From positions 1-64,000 of the forward strand of contig NZ_CALBWS010000014.1 in assembly GCF_937468385.1 (NCBI RefSeq): a stretch of 64,000 nucleotides of DNA, given 5' to 3'. Shown here one piece after another: positions 52,224 through 60,292 of the stretch. The notes under the pieces were generated by a model. That model saw only the letters and a list, made by a program, of their open reading frames with translations. It was not told where the DNA came from and searched no databases. Numbering within the stretch: position 1 is the stretch's first letter; each line of letters opens with the position of its first letter. A program made the translations under genes and the position numbers. The DNA is from Neobacillus rhizosphaerae. Its GTDB lineage: Bacteria > Bacillota > Bacilli > Bacillales > Cytobacillaceae.

Positions 52224-54014
52224 TTATATCTGTGCGAATTCACTAACTAAGGCATCGAATCGTTTAAGGGCCTGATTAATGGGTTCAGGTGTGGTTAAAT
52301 CGACTCCTGTTTTCTTTAATAATTCTAGTGGATAATCGGAACTTCCACTCTTTAAAAAGTCTAAATAAGCGGTTAAGGTTGTTTCATCCCCAGCTAAAAG
52401 CTTCTCGGCAATATGAATAGCGGAGGCAAAGCCGGTTGCGTATTTGTACACATAAAATGGTCGATAAAAATGAGGGATTCTCGACCAGCCATATTTGACT
52501 TCCTCATCGAATACCACTTCATCTCCATTGTATTGTCTAAACAAGGATTCGTATAATTGATTAAATACTTCTACGTTTAAAGGTTTACCTGATTCGGCCA
52601 TTTCATGGGTAATCTTCTCAAATTCAGCAAACATAACCTGCGTATAAAAAGTTCCTCTAAATTGGTCAATAAAATGATTGAGTAAATGCTTTCGGATCTC
52701 ATCTGAAGTTTCTTTGTTAAGTAGATAGTTTATCAGTAATACTTCATTCACTGTTGAGGCCACTTCTGCTACAAAAATACTGTAACCTGCTGAAATTCTC
52801 GGCTGGTGTGAACTGGAATACCAGGAATGCATCGCATGCCCAAATTCATGGATCATGGTAAACATACTGTCTAAATCATCATGCTGATTTAATAGGACAA
52901 ACGGATGTACACCATACACCCCTAAATTGTAAGCACCGGAACGCTTACCCGGTGTTTCCCGCACATCAATCATTCTGCCATCTTTAAATATTTTCAGTGT
53001 ACCTAGGTAGTCCTCCCCCAGCGGGGCTAATGCATTCAAAATCGTTTCATAAGCCTCATCATATGAAATTTCCATTTTTATACCATTTACAAGCGGAACA
53101 TTTAGATCATATTGACGCAGTTCCTCCATTGCTAGCTTTTCTTTTCGAATCGCGGTATAACGGTGAAGTGGGGCAAGATTTCCTTTCGTTGCCGCAATCA
53201 GGTTTTCATATACTTCTTTTGGGACCATGTCTCCGAACAGGCCCTTCTCTAATGCTGACGGATAGTTCCTTAGGCGTGCAAGGGTTACGTTGGTTTTGAC
53301 ATTGGCAGCCAGGGTGGAAGCAATCGAATTTTTAAGCTGAAGATATGGTTTGTAATAGGCTTTATATGCCTCTTTGCGCTTATTCCTGTCGTCATCTTCA
53401 ATCAGCTTGGAGTACATGCCACGCGTTAATTCCACTTTCACTCCTTCATTGTTCGTTACATCGCCGAACTTAATATCGGCATTATTGAGCATATTGTAGG
53501 TATTACTTGGTGCACTGAGTGCTTCACCTAGATGGGATAAGATTTCTTCATTTTCCTTAGTTAACACATGTGCCTTATACCGGTATGCTTCGAATAGATC
53601 CTTTTCAAAGTATTGCAGTCGCGGTTCGTTTTGAATATACTCCTTCAAGGTGCTTTCTTCCAAGCTTAGTAAATATGGCATAAAGAAGGATGTTGCCGCA
53701 CTAAGTTTGACCGCGAGCTGTTTTGCCCGATCTACCAGCGACTGTGCCAATGTATCCCTCGTGTCCACATCTGATTGCAGCATTCCATACACATAAACTA
53801 GATTGAATTTGCTTGATACCTCTTCTTTTTCCGATAGATAAAGATAAAGGGAAATTCCATCGTGGATCGCACCATCATATTGTTTTAATTTTGCTGTCAT
53901 CTGTTCGATGAAGTGATAATCCGCTTCCCAGGATTCTATGGATGGATAAATATCCTCGATATTCCATTTTTCTTTGTCTGGTACATCTGCCCTGGATTTA
54001 TATGTGTTCGTCAC
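52224..54014 (-). CDS. pepF: Oligoendopeptidase F
   Basis: The roughly 596-aa M3B zinc peptidase cleaves short peptides in the cytoplasm. The zinc motif MIHEFGHAMHSWYSSSHQPR lies about two thirds along, and the N-terminal helical domain begins KEKWNIEDIYPSIESWEAD. The length matches PepF (about 600). The start is probably GTG 54014, 6 nt after GGGGGG; ATG 54020 is adjacent to that site. It is monocistronic. Confidence 0.92.
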   Translation of the reverse strand: MTNTYKSRADVPDKEKWNIEDIYPSIESWEADYHFIEQMTAKLKQYDGAIHDGISLYLYLSEKEEVSSKFNLVYVYGMLQSDVDTRDTLAQSLVDRAKQLAVKLSAATSFFMPYLLSLEESTLKEYIQNEPRLQYFEKDLFEAYRYKAHVLTKENEEILSHLGEALSAPSNTYNMLNNADIKFGDVTNNEGVKVELTRGMYSKLIEDDDRNKRKEAYKAYYKPYLQLKNSIASTLAANVKTNVTLARLRNYPSALEKGLFGDMVPKEVYENLIAATKGNLAPLHRYTAIRKEKLAMEELRQYDLNVPLVNGIKMEISYDEAYETILNALAPLGEDYLGTLKIFKDGRMIDVRETPGKRSGAYNLGVYGVHPFVLLNQHDDLDSMFTMIHEFGHAMHSWYSSSHQPRISAGYSIFVAEVASTVNEVLLINYLLNKETSDEIRKHLLNHFIDQFRGTFYTQVMFAEFEKITHEMAESGKPLNVEVFNQLYESLFRQYNGDEVVFDEEVKYGWSRIPHFYRPFYVYKYATGFASAIHIAEKLLAGDETTLTAYLDFLKSGSSDYPLELLKKTGVDLTTPEPINQALKRFDALVSEFAQI

Positions 54015-54273
54015 ATGCATCCCCCCAATTCTTTTTTTAAAAGTTTCTATATTTTTTATTATAATGTATATTCGACTGAAAATAGTGTAGGACTGGATTG
54101 TTTTCCTTTAAAATTAGCATAACTCCTGGCCCCTTCTTTCAAGAATATTTCATTATTTCCTGGTATGTGAGGAAAAGCTTCCTTTTTCACATGTCACCCA
54201 TTAAAGTGGTAAAATAGTAAAGTAGCGAAACGAAGAATTTTGCACACTAATTTTACAGACTGAAGGGTTTCCA

Positions 54274-55380
54274 TTGATAAATCTTACAATAAACCATAAC
54301 GATAAAAGGATTTCGTTCTTCATTACCTTATTTATAGCCTCTATTGGCGGCTTTGTATTTTCTGTGCTTCATACCCCGATTCCATGGCTGCTTGGGTCGA
54401 TGATTGCCGTATTCATCGGTTCTAGATTTAGTCCAGTTTTGCTTTACTGGCCAAGCTGGATTCGAAATATTGGGTTAATGATCGTTGGCTATTCCATCGG
54501 ATTATCCTTCACGAAAACAGCTCTTTTTGAAATTGGTGGGAAATTGCCTTCTATGCTTCTGATGACAGTTTCACTTGTCGCCTTTTGTTCCGGAATTGCT
54601 TTTGTTGTCTCCAAACTTACTGGTGTAGACTATCCAACCGTTCTGACGGGAAGCATTCCCGGCGGCCTGTCACAAATGATTATTTTTGCCGAAGAAATGA
54701 AAGGAATCGACATCACGACCGTAACGTTTCTGCAGGTAGCAAGATTGATGATGATTATTTTCTTTGTTCCTTTTCTCATTTTCGGACCGTTTTTTAAAAA
54801 TGCACCCACACATTCAGTCTCGGATTTGGTCTCTAAAGGTGTACAAGCTCCGGAACATCTTGTTCCAATGATTCTTTTATTTGCTGTCATTTGTTGCCTA
54901 TTTGCTTATCTTGCAATGAAATTGAAGTTTCCTACTCCTTTTTTGCTTGGCCCGATATTAGGAACTGCTGCCTTTACAATATCTGGTCTGCATGGACCAC
55001 AACTGTCACCTGCGATTTTAGACATTTCGCAATTGATGCTTGGCGGCTATATTGGACTGTTATTAAAGCCAGAAAAACTAGAACATAAAGCGAGAATCAT
55101 TACACTTGCCATCATAAGTGGTCTGGTAATGATTTTAGGCTCATTAGGCTTAAGCCTTCTGCTTGTCTATCACAGCCATATCACCCCATCAACTAGTTTT
55201 TTAAGTGTCGCTCCAGGTGGAATGGATCAAATGGGAATCCTTGCCCACGAAGTACATGCTGATTTATCCATGGTTACAGGATACCAATTATTTCGACTCT
55301 TTTTTATCTATTTTGCTGTACCGCCAATACTACGATTGCTATTTAAAATTGGAAGGAGAAAAAGAGTAGGGACAACTTAA
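54274..55380 (+). CDS. AbrB-family membrane protein (PF05145 type)
   Basis: The 368-aa integral membrane protein has about 10 helices in two related halves. They carry the family's conserved segments HTPIPWLLGSMIAVFIGSRF, GVDYPTVLTGSIPGGLSQM and APGGMDQMGILAHEV. The family is annotated from E. coli AbrB (a regulator of aidB) and as putative ammonia-monooxygenase-like; true function is unknown, probably transport. The start is TTG 54274 after GAAGGG. A hairpin (55418-55442) follows. Confidence 0.82.
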   Translation: MINLTINHNDKRISFFITLFIASIGGFVFSVLHTPIPWLLGSMIAVFIGSRFSPVLLYWPSWIRNIGLMIVGYSIGLSFTKTALFEIGGKLPSMLLMTVSLVAFCSGIAFVVSKLTGVDYPTVLTGSIPGGLSQMIIFAEEMKGIDITTVTFLQVARLMMIIFFVPFLIFGPFFKNAPTHSVSDLVSKGVQAPEHLVPMILLFAVICCLFAYLAMKLKFPTPFLLGPILGTAAFTISGLHGPQLSPAILDISQLMLGGYIGLLLKPEKLEHKARIITLAIISGLVMILGSLGLSLLLVYHSHITPSTSFLSVAPGGMDQMGILAHEVHADLSMVTGYQLFRLFFIYFAVPPILRLLFKIGRRKRVGTT

Positions 55381-55417
55381 AACTCTCAGCTTCCGCTTAT
55401 CAACACACAATTAATTA

Positions 55418-55442
55418 AGCGGTTTCCATTTAGGAAACCGCT
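55418..55442 (+). terminator. Hairpin AGCGGTTTCC/GGAAACCGCT
   Basis: A perfect 10-bp stem with a 5-nt loop, 38 bp after the AbrB-family gene. The T-run is weak. Confidence 0.5.
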
Positions 55443-55524
55443 CACCCTCATTCATTCTTCATTTTATTAATCCTACCTTAAACACTTTCGGTCATTCACT
55501 CATTTTTTAAATAGGTATTTCAGA

Positions 55525-55543
55525 TTGGTGTCAGGCACCAATA
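55525..55543. repeat. GGTGTCAGGCACC hairpin repeat
   Basis: ATTGGTG-TCAGG-CACCAAT is a small perfect hairpin and a member of the dispersed family also at 26341, 27501 and 61750. Confidence 0.7.
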
Positions 55544-55603
55544 AAAGGTTGAATTTTTTTTACACAAAGTTGTTAAACTAGTTAAAAAATGGAGCGAAAA
55601 AAG

Positions 55604-56341
55604 ATGAAGAATAAATTAGCCATTCTAACTGATATTCATGGGAATCGTTCTGCGTTAACAGCCGTTTTAGATGAAATTGATAAAGATAAGGAAATCGAAC
55701 ATATCTATTGTTTAGGAGATTTAGTAGGGATCGGATATGAAACGAATGAGGTTCTCCAACTGCTATTCTCACGTAATGATATTTCTTTTGTCCTGGGGAA
55801 CCATGATGAAGCAATCCTCGATATTATTTCGGGCAGAGAACCATACAGCAAGGGAAAGGAAAGAGACCATCATAAATGGATTGCTTCCCATCTAGATCGA
55901 AAATTTATTCAGTACTTAACAGCAATCCCTACCACTATTACTAAGAGTTACAACGGAAAAATATTCCTTTTTCTTCACTACCATTTGAATGAACATAATC
56001 AGTTTTTATCTGTGGATAAAGAACCCGCATCAGAGAAACTTGACGAACTATACCGAACATCCAATGCGGATATTGTTTGTTTTGGGCATCATCATGTCGT
56101 CCACCACTTTAAATCAAAAGAAAGATTATATCTTAATCCAAGTTCCTTGGGCTGCTATCACAAGCCCCTAGCCCCCTTTGCAATCATGACAATTGGTGAA
56201 AAAGGAGAATTAAACGTCACCTTGAGAGAAGTCCCGTATGACAATAAAGAGTTTTTATTGGGTTATAACAGACTAAATGTACCTGATGCTGATTATATTT
56301 TAAAAATCTTTCATGGTAATCAACATTTGAATTATTTGTAA
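55604..56341 (+). CDS. Metallophosphoesterase (calcineurin-like)
   Basis: The 245-aa protein carries the calcineurin-superfamily metal motifs in order: LTDIHGNRSAL, GDLVGIG, GNHDEAI and FGHHHVVHHF (GHxH). This is the YfcE/PrpE-like arrangement; substrates of the family range from cyclic nucleotides to phosphoproteins, and none can be chosen here. The start is ATG 55604, with GGAG 9 nt upstream; the ATG at 55589 overlaps that GGAG. It converges on the DUF2062 gene with about 60 bp between. Confidence 0.85.
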   Translation: MKNKLAILTDIHGNRSALTAVLDEIDKDKEIEHIYCLGDLVGIGYETNEVLQLLFSRNDISFVLGNHDEAILDIISGREPYSKGKERDHHKWIASHLDRKFIQYLTAIPTTITKSYNGKIFLFLHYHLNEHNQFLSVDKEPASEKLDELYRTSNADIVCFGHHHVVHHFKSKERLYLNPSSLGCYHKPLAPFAIMTIGEKGELNVTLREVPYDNKEFLLGYNRLNVPDADYILKIFHGNQHLNYL

Positions 56342-56402
56342 GCATCATGATAGTAGCTTAGCACCAGCTAATTAAGCCCTTTCATTTAGCGAAAGAAAAA
56401 AC

Positions 56403-56966
56403 TTAGATTAAATTCTCATGGATTTTATTAATCCTAATCTCATGTTTATGGCGTCTTCTTATCAGTCTTTTCGTTTTTTCTTTTTCGTACAAATAATAAA
56501 CAATAAAGTAAGAAATAAAGCTAAGGACGATACCAAAAAGGGTCATTCCGATTAAAGCATGAACTCCTCCATGAAGGAGACCTACCAAACAATGGAAATC
56601 ACCGTGCAGTAATTTTTGAAAAGAAAAAGAGTTATTGTGACCTATTCTGACTTTCATTGGAAAAATAATTTTCCCAATTTTTCTGGCAAAAGGTAAAAGA
56701 ATAACCGGGAGAAGGGATAGTTTTCCAATAACATTACCAATAATTGATGCAGGGATAGAACCTTTCGCCAAACGGACAATAGGAACAAACAAGATATATA
56801 TAAGTGAAGCCGTTGAAATCACTAACATTTCCAAGCCAAAGCCAAGGGCAAATCCCAATGATACCTTTTTCGCTCCACCAGGAGAACGAAGAAGTTTGGT
56901 GAAATTTAACTTAAAAGCACGTCCAAGTCGTTGAAAAAAATGATACTTTTTTTGTTTTATGCTCAT
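56403..56966 (-). CDS. DUF2062 membrane protein
   Basis: The 187-aa protein starts MSIKQKKYHFFQRLGRAFK and has about three or four membrane helices, including GFALGFGLEMLVISTASLIY, GNVIGKLSLLPVILLPF and IGMTLFGIVLSFISYFIVYY. The SPGGAKKVSLGFALG motif is typical of DUF2062. Function unknown. ATG 56966 follows GGGAGATTACC; the longer frame to 57020 includes no better site. The Lys/Arg-rich C-terminus is probably cytoplasmic. Confidence 0.75.
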   Translation of the reverse strand: MSIKQKKYHFFQRLGRAFKLNFTKLLRSPGGAKKVSLGFALGFGLEMLVISTASLIYILFVPIVRLAKGSIPASIIGNVIGKLSLLPVILLPFARKIGKIIFPMKVRIGHNNSFSFQKLLHGDFHCLVGLLHGGVHALIGMTLFGIVLSFISYFIVYYLYEKEKTKRLIRRRHKHEIRINKIHENLI

Positions 56967-57020
56967 AAGGTAATCTCCCTTTTGAAAATAGTTAAGTTTA
57001 TTATATTCTAAATAGGCCAT

Positions 57021-57395
57021 TACTTCTAACCTTTTTAAAAATGTTTTTCATTACGGGATAGAAGCAAGCTAACAATTTACTCCCGTAACGTTTGTTCGAC
57101 TATACAACTTATTTTACACATTAATTATTAAAAATTCATAAATTAAATATTAGATTATCGTTAAATAATATTTTGAAAAAAACTATTCATAAAGCCCACT
57201 TTCAAAATAGATAAATAACGGAAGAATTGCACCAGGTAGGTTAGGATGTGAGTGTTTTTGAATTTGTAAAGAACTCGATCGATAAATTTGGCATATAAAA
57301 ATTGGATGTTTGTCCAATCAATCTTAGTTCTAAGAAATATAAATAAAGTGTGAAGTGTTTTTCCTTCCAAAAATGCTAAAAGGTGGTGAAAGGTT
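57021..57395. other. Intergenic region upstream of yjcZ-like gene
   Basis: AT-rich, without supported genes; a 69-codon minus frame has no ribosome binding site. A GGCATATAAAA element near 57290 might be a mother-cell sigma -10, but no clear match to the sigma-E or sigma-K consensus was found. Confidence 0.3.
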
Positions 57396-57524
57396 ATGTG
57401 TTATGGATCATATGGTTATGGTGGTGGCTATGGCGGTGGCTATGGCGGCGGCAGTACCTTTGTTTTAATCGTTGTATTGTTCATTCTGCTTATCATTGTT
57501 GGAACTTCTTTCATGAGCTACTAA
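57396..57524 (+). CDS. YjcZ-family sporulation peptide
   Basis: The 42-aa product has a Gly/Tyr-rich N-terminus ([18 protein letters not shown]) followed by one membrane helix ([15 protein letters not shown]) and ends FMSY. This is the YjcZ pattern, a family of tiny membrane peptides linked to sporulation in Bacillaceae; molecular function is unknown. ATG 57396 is preceded by AAAGGTGGTGAAAGG. The gene lies 79 bp before the Arg/Glu-rich peptide gene and is probably in the same operon. Confidence 0.85.
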   Translation: MCYGSYGYGGGYGGGYGGGSTFVLIVVLFILLIIVGTSFMSY

Positions 57525-57603
57525 ATGGTACGGAACTCCGTTCAAATTTGGTGGTAAAGTGTCCAATTGAATTTAATCTTCTAATGAAAGGAGGATGAAT
57601 TTA

Positions 57604-57780
57604 ATGACATTTGGATTTAGGGGATTTGATCGAAGAGATAGGTTTTTTCGAGATGGCTTTAGAAGAAGACGATTTTTCCCCATTGAAATTGAAATCGAAA
57701 TTGAAAGAAGAAGACGGATTGAAATAGAGATAGAGCTAGAAAGAAGAAGACGATTTGAATTCGGAAGAAGACGCTTTTAG
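57604..57780 (+). CDS. Arg/Glu/Phe-periodic small protein (58 aa)
   Basis: After MTFGFRGFDRRDRFFRD the sequence alternates clusters RRRR with IEIEIEIE and ends RRRRFEFGRRRF. The alternation of (IE)n strands and RRRR blocks predicts short beta strands with opposing charged faces, suggestive of a self-assembling or coat-associated peptide. It has a strong AAGGAGG ribosome binding site 9 nt from ATG 57604 and follows the YjcZ-type gene, then a terminator. I do not know a named family. Codon use is purine-rich because of the repeats. Confidence 0.65.
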   Translation: MTFGFRGFDRRDRFFRDGFRRRRFFPIEIEIEIERRRRIEIEIELERRRRFEFGRRRF

Positions 57781-57807
57781 TATATAAATATCTATAGTTC
57801 TTCCTTT

Positions 57808-57828
57808 GGCCTCCAGGCCTTTTTTTTG
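57808..57828 (+). terminator. Terminator of the yjcZ-like operon
   Basis: GGCC-TCCA-GGCC is followed by eight or nine T, about 27 bp past the 58-aa gene stop. Confidence 0.8.
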
Positions 57829-57942
57829 AGCCATGAAACAACAATTTATCGTTTTTCCAGAAATATTACTTTCTCTTGTCCCTAGAGGAGCATGTCTTAT
57901 TAAAATTCAATAAATATATTTTTTTTAAGAAAAAGCATGGCG

Positions 57943-57991
57943 AACAACAAAAGCAATACGTTTTAGGTTCAATCGTATTGCTTTTGTTGTT
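57943..57991. terminator. Perfect 18-bp hairpin downstream of clpP
   Basis: AACAACAAAAGCAATACG (57943-57960) is exactly complementary to CGTATTGCTTTTGTTGTT (57974-57991) around a 13-nt loop. It lies 65 bp past the clpP stop. The U-run is offset (TGCTTTTTC), so it is either a terminator or a stability hairpin. Confidence 0.6.
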
Positions 57992-58055
57992 GATAGTGGA
58001 ATGAGTTCGGCAGAATTCTGTATTCCTCACCTGATATAAAAACCCTTTATATTCC

Positions 58056-58637
58056 TCAATTTGGATAAAGAATCTCATCAATAATTCCGTACTCTTTCGC
58101 TTCCTCTGCACTCATGAAGTAATCCCGATCGGTATCCTTAGCCACCTTTTCCACCGGCTGTCCGGTCCGCTCGGAAATAATTTGATTGAGGTGCTCTTTT
58201 AGCTTTAAGATCCTTCGCGCCGATATTTCAATTTCTGTTGCCTGCCCTCTTGCTCCACCCAATGGTTGATGGATCATGATTTCACTATTTGGCAGGGCAA
58301 AACGTTTTCCCTTCGTCCCGGCTAGGAGTAACATGGCTCCAAATGAGGCTGCCATCCCAGTGCATATCGTTCTTATATCTGGCTTAATGTATTGCATTGT
58401 ATCAAAAATGGCAAACCCCGATGAAGTTACTCCTCCTGGACTATTGATATAGAGGGATATTTCTTTATCCGGTGCGTCTGCTGCTAAAAATAATAATTGG
58501 GCTACAACACTATTAGCCGTGTTATCGTTTATTTCTTCACCAATGATAATAATTCTGTCTTTTAACAACCGTGAATAAATATCATAGGAACGCTCCCCAC
58601 GATTGGATTGTTCGATCACATATGGGATAGTACTCAT
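58056..58637 (-). CDS. clpP: ATP-dependent Clp protease proteolytic subunit (paralogue)
   Basis: The 193-aa protein has the ClpP catalytic triad: Ser in [12 protein letters not shown], His in [10 protein letters not shown] and Asp in DTDRDYFMS. The N-terminus ([20 protein letters not shown]) is that of a mature ClpP tetradecamer subunit. Having FGAMLLLAG and being next to a sigma-factor gene rather than in the housekeeping position suggests a second ClpP; the primary one would be elsewhere. ATG 58637 follows AAGGAGGAG. It is separated from the sigma gene by 30 bp and is probably co-transcribed. Confidence 0.9.
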   Translation of the reverse strand: MSTIPYVIEQSNRGERSYDIYSRLLKDRIIIIGEEINDNTANSVVAQLLFLAADAPDKEISLYINSPGGVTSSGFAIFDTMQYIKPDIRTICTGMAASFGAMLLLAGTKGKRFALPNSEIMIHQPLGGARGQATEIEISARRILKLKEHLNQIISERTGQPVEKVAKDTDRDYFMSAEEAKEYGIIDEILYPN

Positions 58638-58667
58638 TAAAAACTCCTCCTTGAAGCGATTAATTGG

Positions 58668-59375
58668 CTATGCCGCCATACAGAGAGTGCTTGTAGGAGA
58701 AAAAGGTTGAAACGACCGTAATTTCCCTGAGGCGACCTTAATAGGAACGTCTCCAATGCTTGTTATGAAAGGAATGGATTGAATCAGGAAGGCTGGGTCT
58801 TGCTTTTTTAATACTTCATAAAAAATGTCCGAAAGCTGCTCTCTTTCTTCCTTGTTCCAAAATGCATCAAAGGAATACGGTTCTTCTTCTTCACTAGCTT
58901 TTTCTAAACGCTTTTTCGCACGATGAAGACTAGCCTTAACAGCCATTTCTGTCGTGTTTAACATATCCGCTATTTCCTTCAGCTGATATTGAAACGCCTC
59001 TTTTAACATGAAGATAACGGCTTGCTTTGGGGTAAAATGTTTCACCAGCAGGTCTACGGTATTCATCATTTCATCCAGTTGATTCGTTACAGCGTTTTTA
59101 ACGCTGCTGATATCAGCCTCAATCGTTTCATTTTTTCTTTTTCGAAGAATATCAACCCAATGATGGTAGGCAATTTTGTTTAACAAAGCAGGGCTCATCT
59201 GTTGCTGTTGATATTTTAATGCCTTCAGATAAGTTTCTTGGACGATATCGTCTCCATCCCATGAGTTTTGTGCGAGAAAACGGCAATATTGCTGGAGTTT
59301 TGGATAATGTTTGATCCAACACCCTTCTTCCTGCTGTAAACTTTCTATGTTGTTAGGACAAAGCTTCTGTGACAT
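58668..59375 (-). CDS. ECF-type RNA polymerase sigma factor
   Basis: The 235-aa protein has sigma region 2 (SWDGDDIVQETYLKALKY, about residues 35-52) and region 4 (TPKQAVIFMLKEAFQYQL, then KEIADMLNTTEMAVKASLHR, about 115-155). About 70 extra C-terminal residues end in FSPTSTLCMAA and could sense a signal or partner. No anti-sigma gene is adjacent. ATG 59375 follows AAGGAG. As it directly precedes the clpP paralogue, it may control proteolysis under stress and regulate its own operon. Confidence 0.85.
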   Translation of the reverse strand: MSQKLCPNNIESLQQEEGCWIKHYPKLQQYCRFLAQNSWDGDDIVQETYLKALKYQQQQMSPALLNKIAYHHWVDILRKRKNETIEADISSVKNAVTNQLDEMMNTVDLLVKHFTPKQAVIFMLKEAFQYQLKEIADMLNTTEMAVKASLHRAKKRLEKASEEEEPYSFDAFWNKEEREQLSDIFYEVLKKQDPAFLIQSIPFITSIGDVPIKVASGKLRSFQPFSPTSTLCMAA

Positions 59376-59484
59376 GGTTTTCACTCCTTTTTGCACTCTC
59401 TACCCTATAAACGTTTCTCGGTGAATAAAAAGATATGGGGTCACAAACTATTTTTAAAAGATAAGAAAGAAATTTTCGACATTG

Positions 59485-59640
59485 AGAATTGTCCAGCTCC
59501 AGCGCCCTAGCGACTAGAGTGCTTCCCTCACCTCCCTACGATAAGTCAACATCGGTTCGCTAACGCTCACCGTGTTTCCTTTATCTCAGTCGGTTCAGTC
59601 CAGCCCTTACGTCGCTGACCAGGACGCTTGCGCTTTTCTT
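59485..59640. repeat. Bacillus-type intergenic repeat (CTCCAGCGCC / GGACGCTTGCGC)
   Basis: The segment starts GTCCAGCTCCAGCGCCCTAG, carries GTGCTTCCCTC and CGTCGCTGACC in the middle, and ends AGGACGCTTGCGCTTTTC. This is the hallmark of a widespread intergenic repeat in Bacillaceae. The outer arms GCGC/GCGC and GTCC/GGAC can pair. No gene is supported in 59376-59919. Confidence 0.65.
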
Positions 59641-59919
59641 ATAATATATGCTTTTTATAACAATTATCACATAAAAGCGAGGTAGGCAAATCAGATTCCC
59701 TTCATTTCTTAAAAATTTGCACTTCATTTTTTTGAACTTTGCAATTAATGCAGACTGAAGAGTGTAATCGCTTTCAATATTAATATAACTTCGATGATTC
59801 ATTTAAGATTTTTTGAATAAAGAATTTTGGATGTTTTTGCTGAAAAAAAGTGATGGACTATTTTTTAAAGCCTGATATAATCCATATAGATACTAATCAA
59901 TATTTTAAAGGTGGGCATT

Positions 59920-60117
59920 ATGGGGAACACTTGTAGGTATGTTGTCAACGCTCTTGGAAAAGGTGGGGAAACATATTATACTCTTTGCAAAGATAAACAA
60001 GAATTAAAGAATTGGATTACCAACAATAGAGAGAAAATAATTATGGATGAGATAATGATTACGGATAAACATCAAAGTCTTTTTTCCAAATGGTTCAGCT
60101 CTAGAAAACTATATTAA
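59920..60117 (+). CDS. Small hypothetical protein (65 aa)
   Basis: ATG 59920 follows AAAGGTGGGC. The product contains CRYVVNALGKGGETYYTLCK and ELKNWITNNREKI and ends FSKWFSSRKLY. It has no signal peptide or membrane helix. The ELKNWITNN stretch resembles ELVDWIKNN in the 79-aa protein at 5792-6031, which may place both in one small-protein family. A strong terminator follows. Function unknown. Confidence 0.55.
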   Translation: MGNTCRYVVNALGKGGETYYTLCKDKQELKNWITNNREKIIMDEIMITDKHQSLFSKWFSSRKLY

Positions 60118-60121
60118 AAAT

Positions 60122-60157
60122 GAGACGCCACTCTGGTAGGAGTGGCGTCATTGTTTA
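60122..60157 (+). terminator. Terminator
   Basis: GACGCCACTC pairs exactly with GAGTGGCGTC around a 6-nt loop and is followed by ATTGTTTATTT. It ends the 65-aa gene. Confidence 0.75.
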
Positions 60158-60292
60158 TTTATTCGTCTATTTCTCGTATTCTCATACGCAATTCTATCAT
60201 TACGAATCTTGGATTTCAAAAATAACATATTTATGTTTTCCGAAGTCTTCTAATTCTAAGTGTACAAGTGGCGCCTTGTGTTCATAGGTTTT

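Noticed and set aside
57866..58111. 81-codon minus frame overlapping the clpP 3' end and hairpin
   Set aside because: It includes the 18-bp hairpin arms and overlaps clpP; a shadow of other features.
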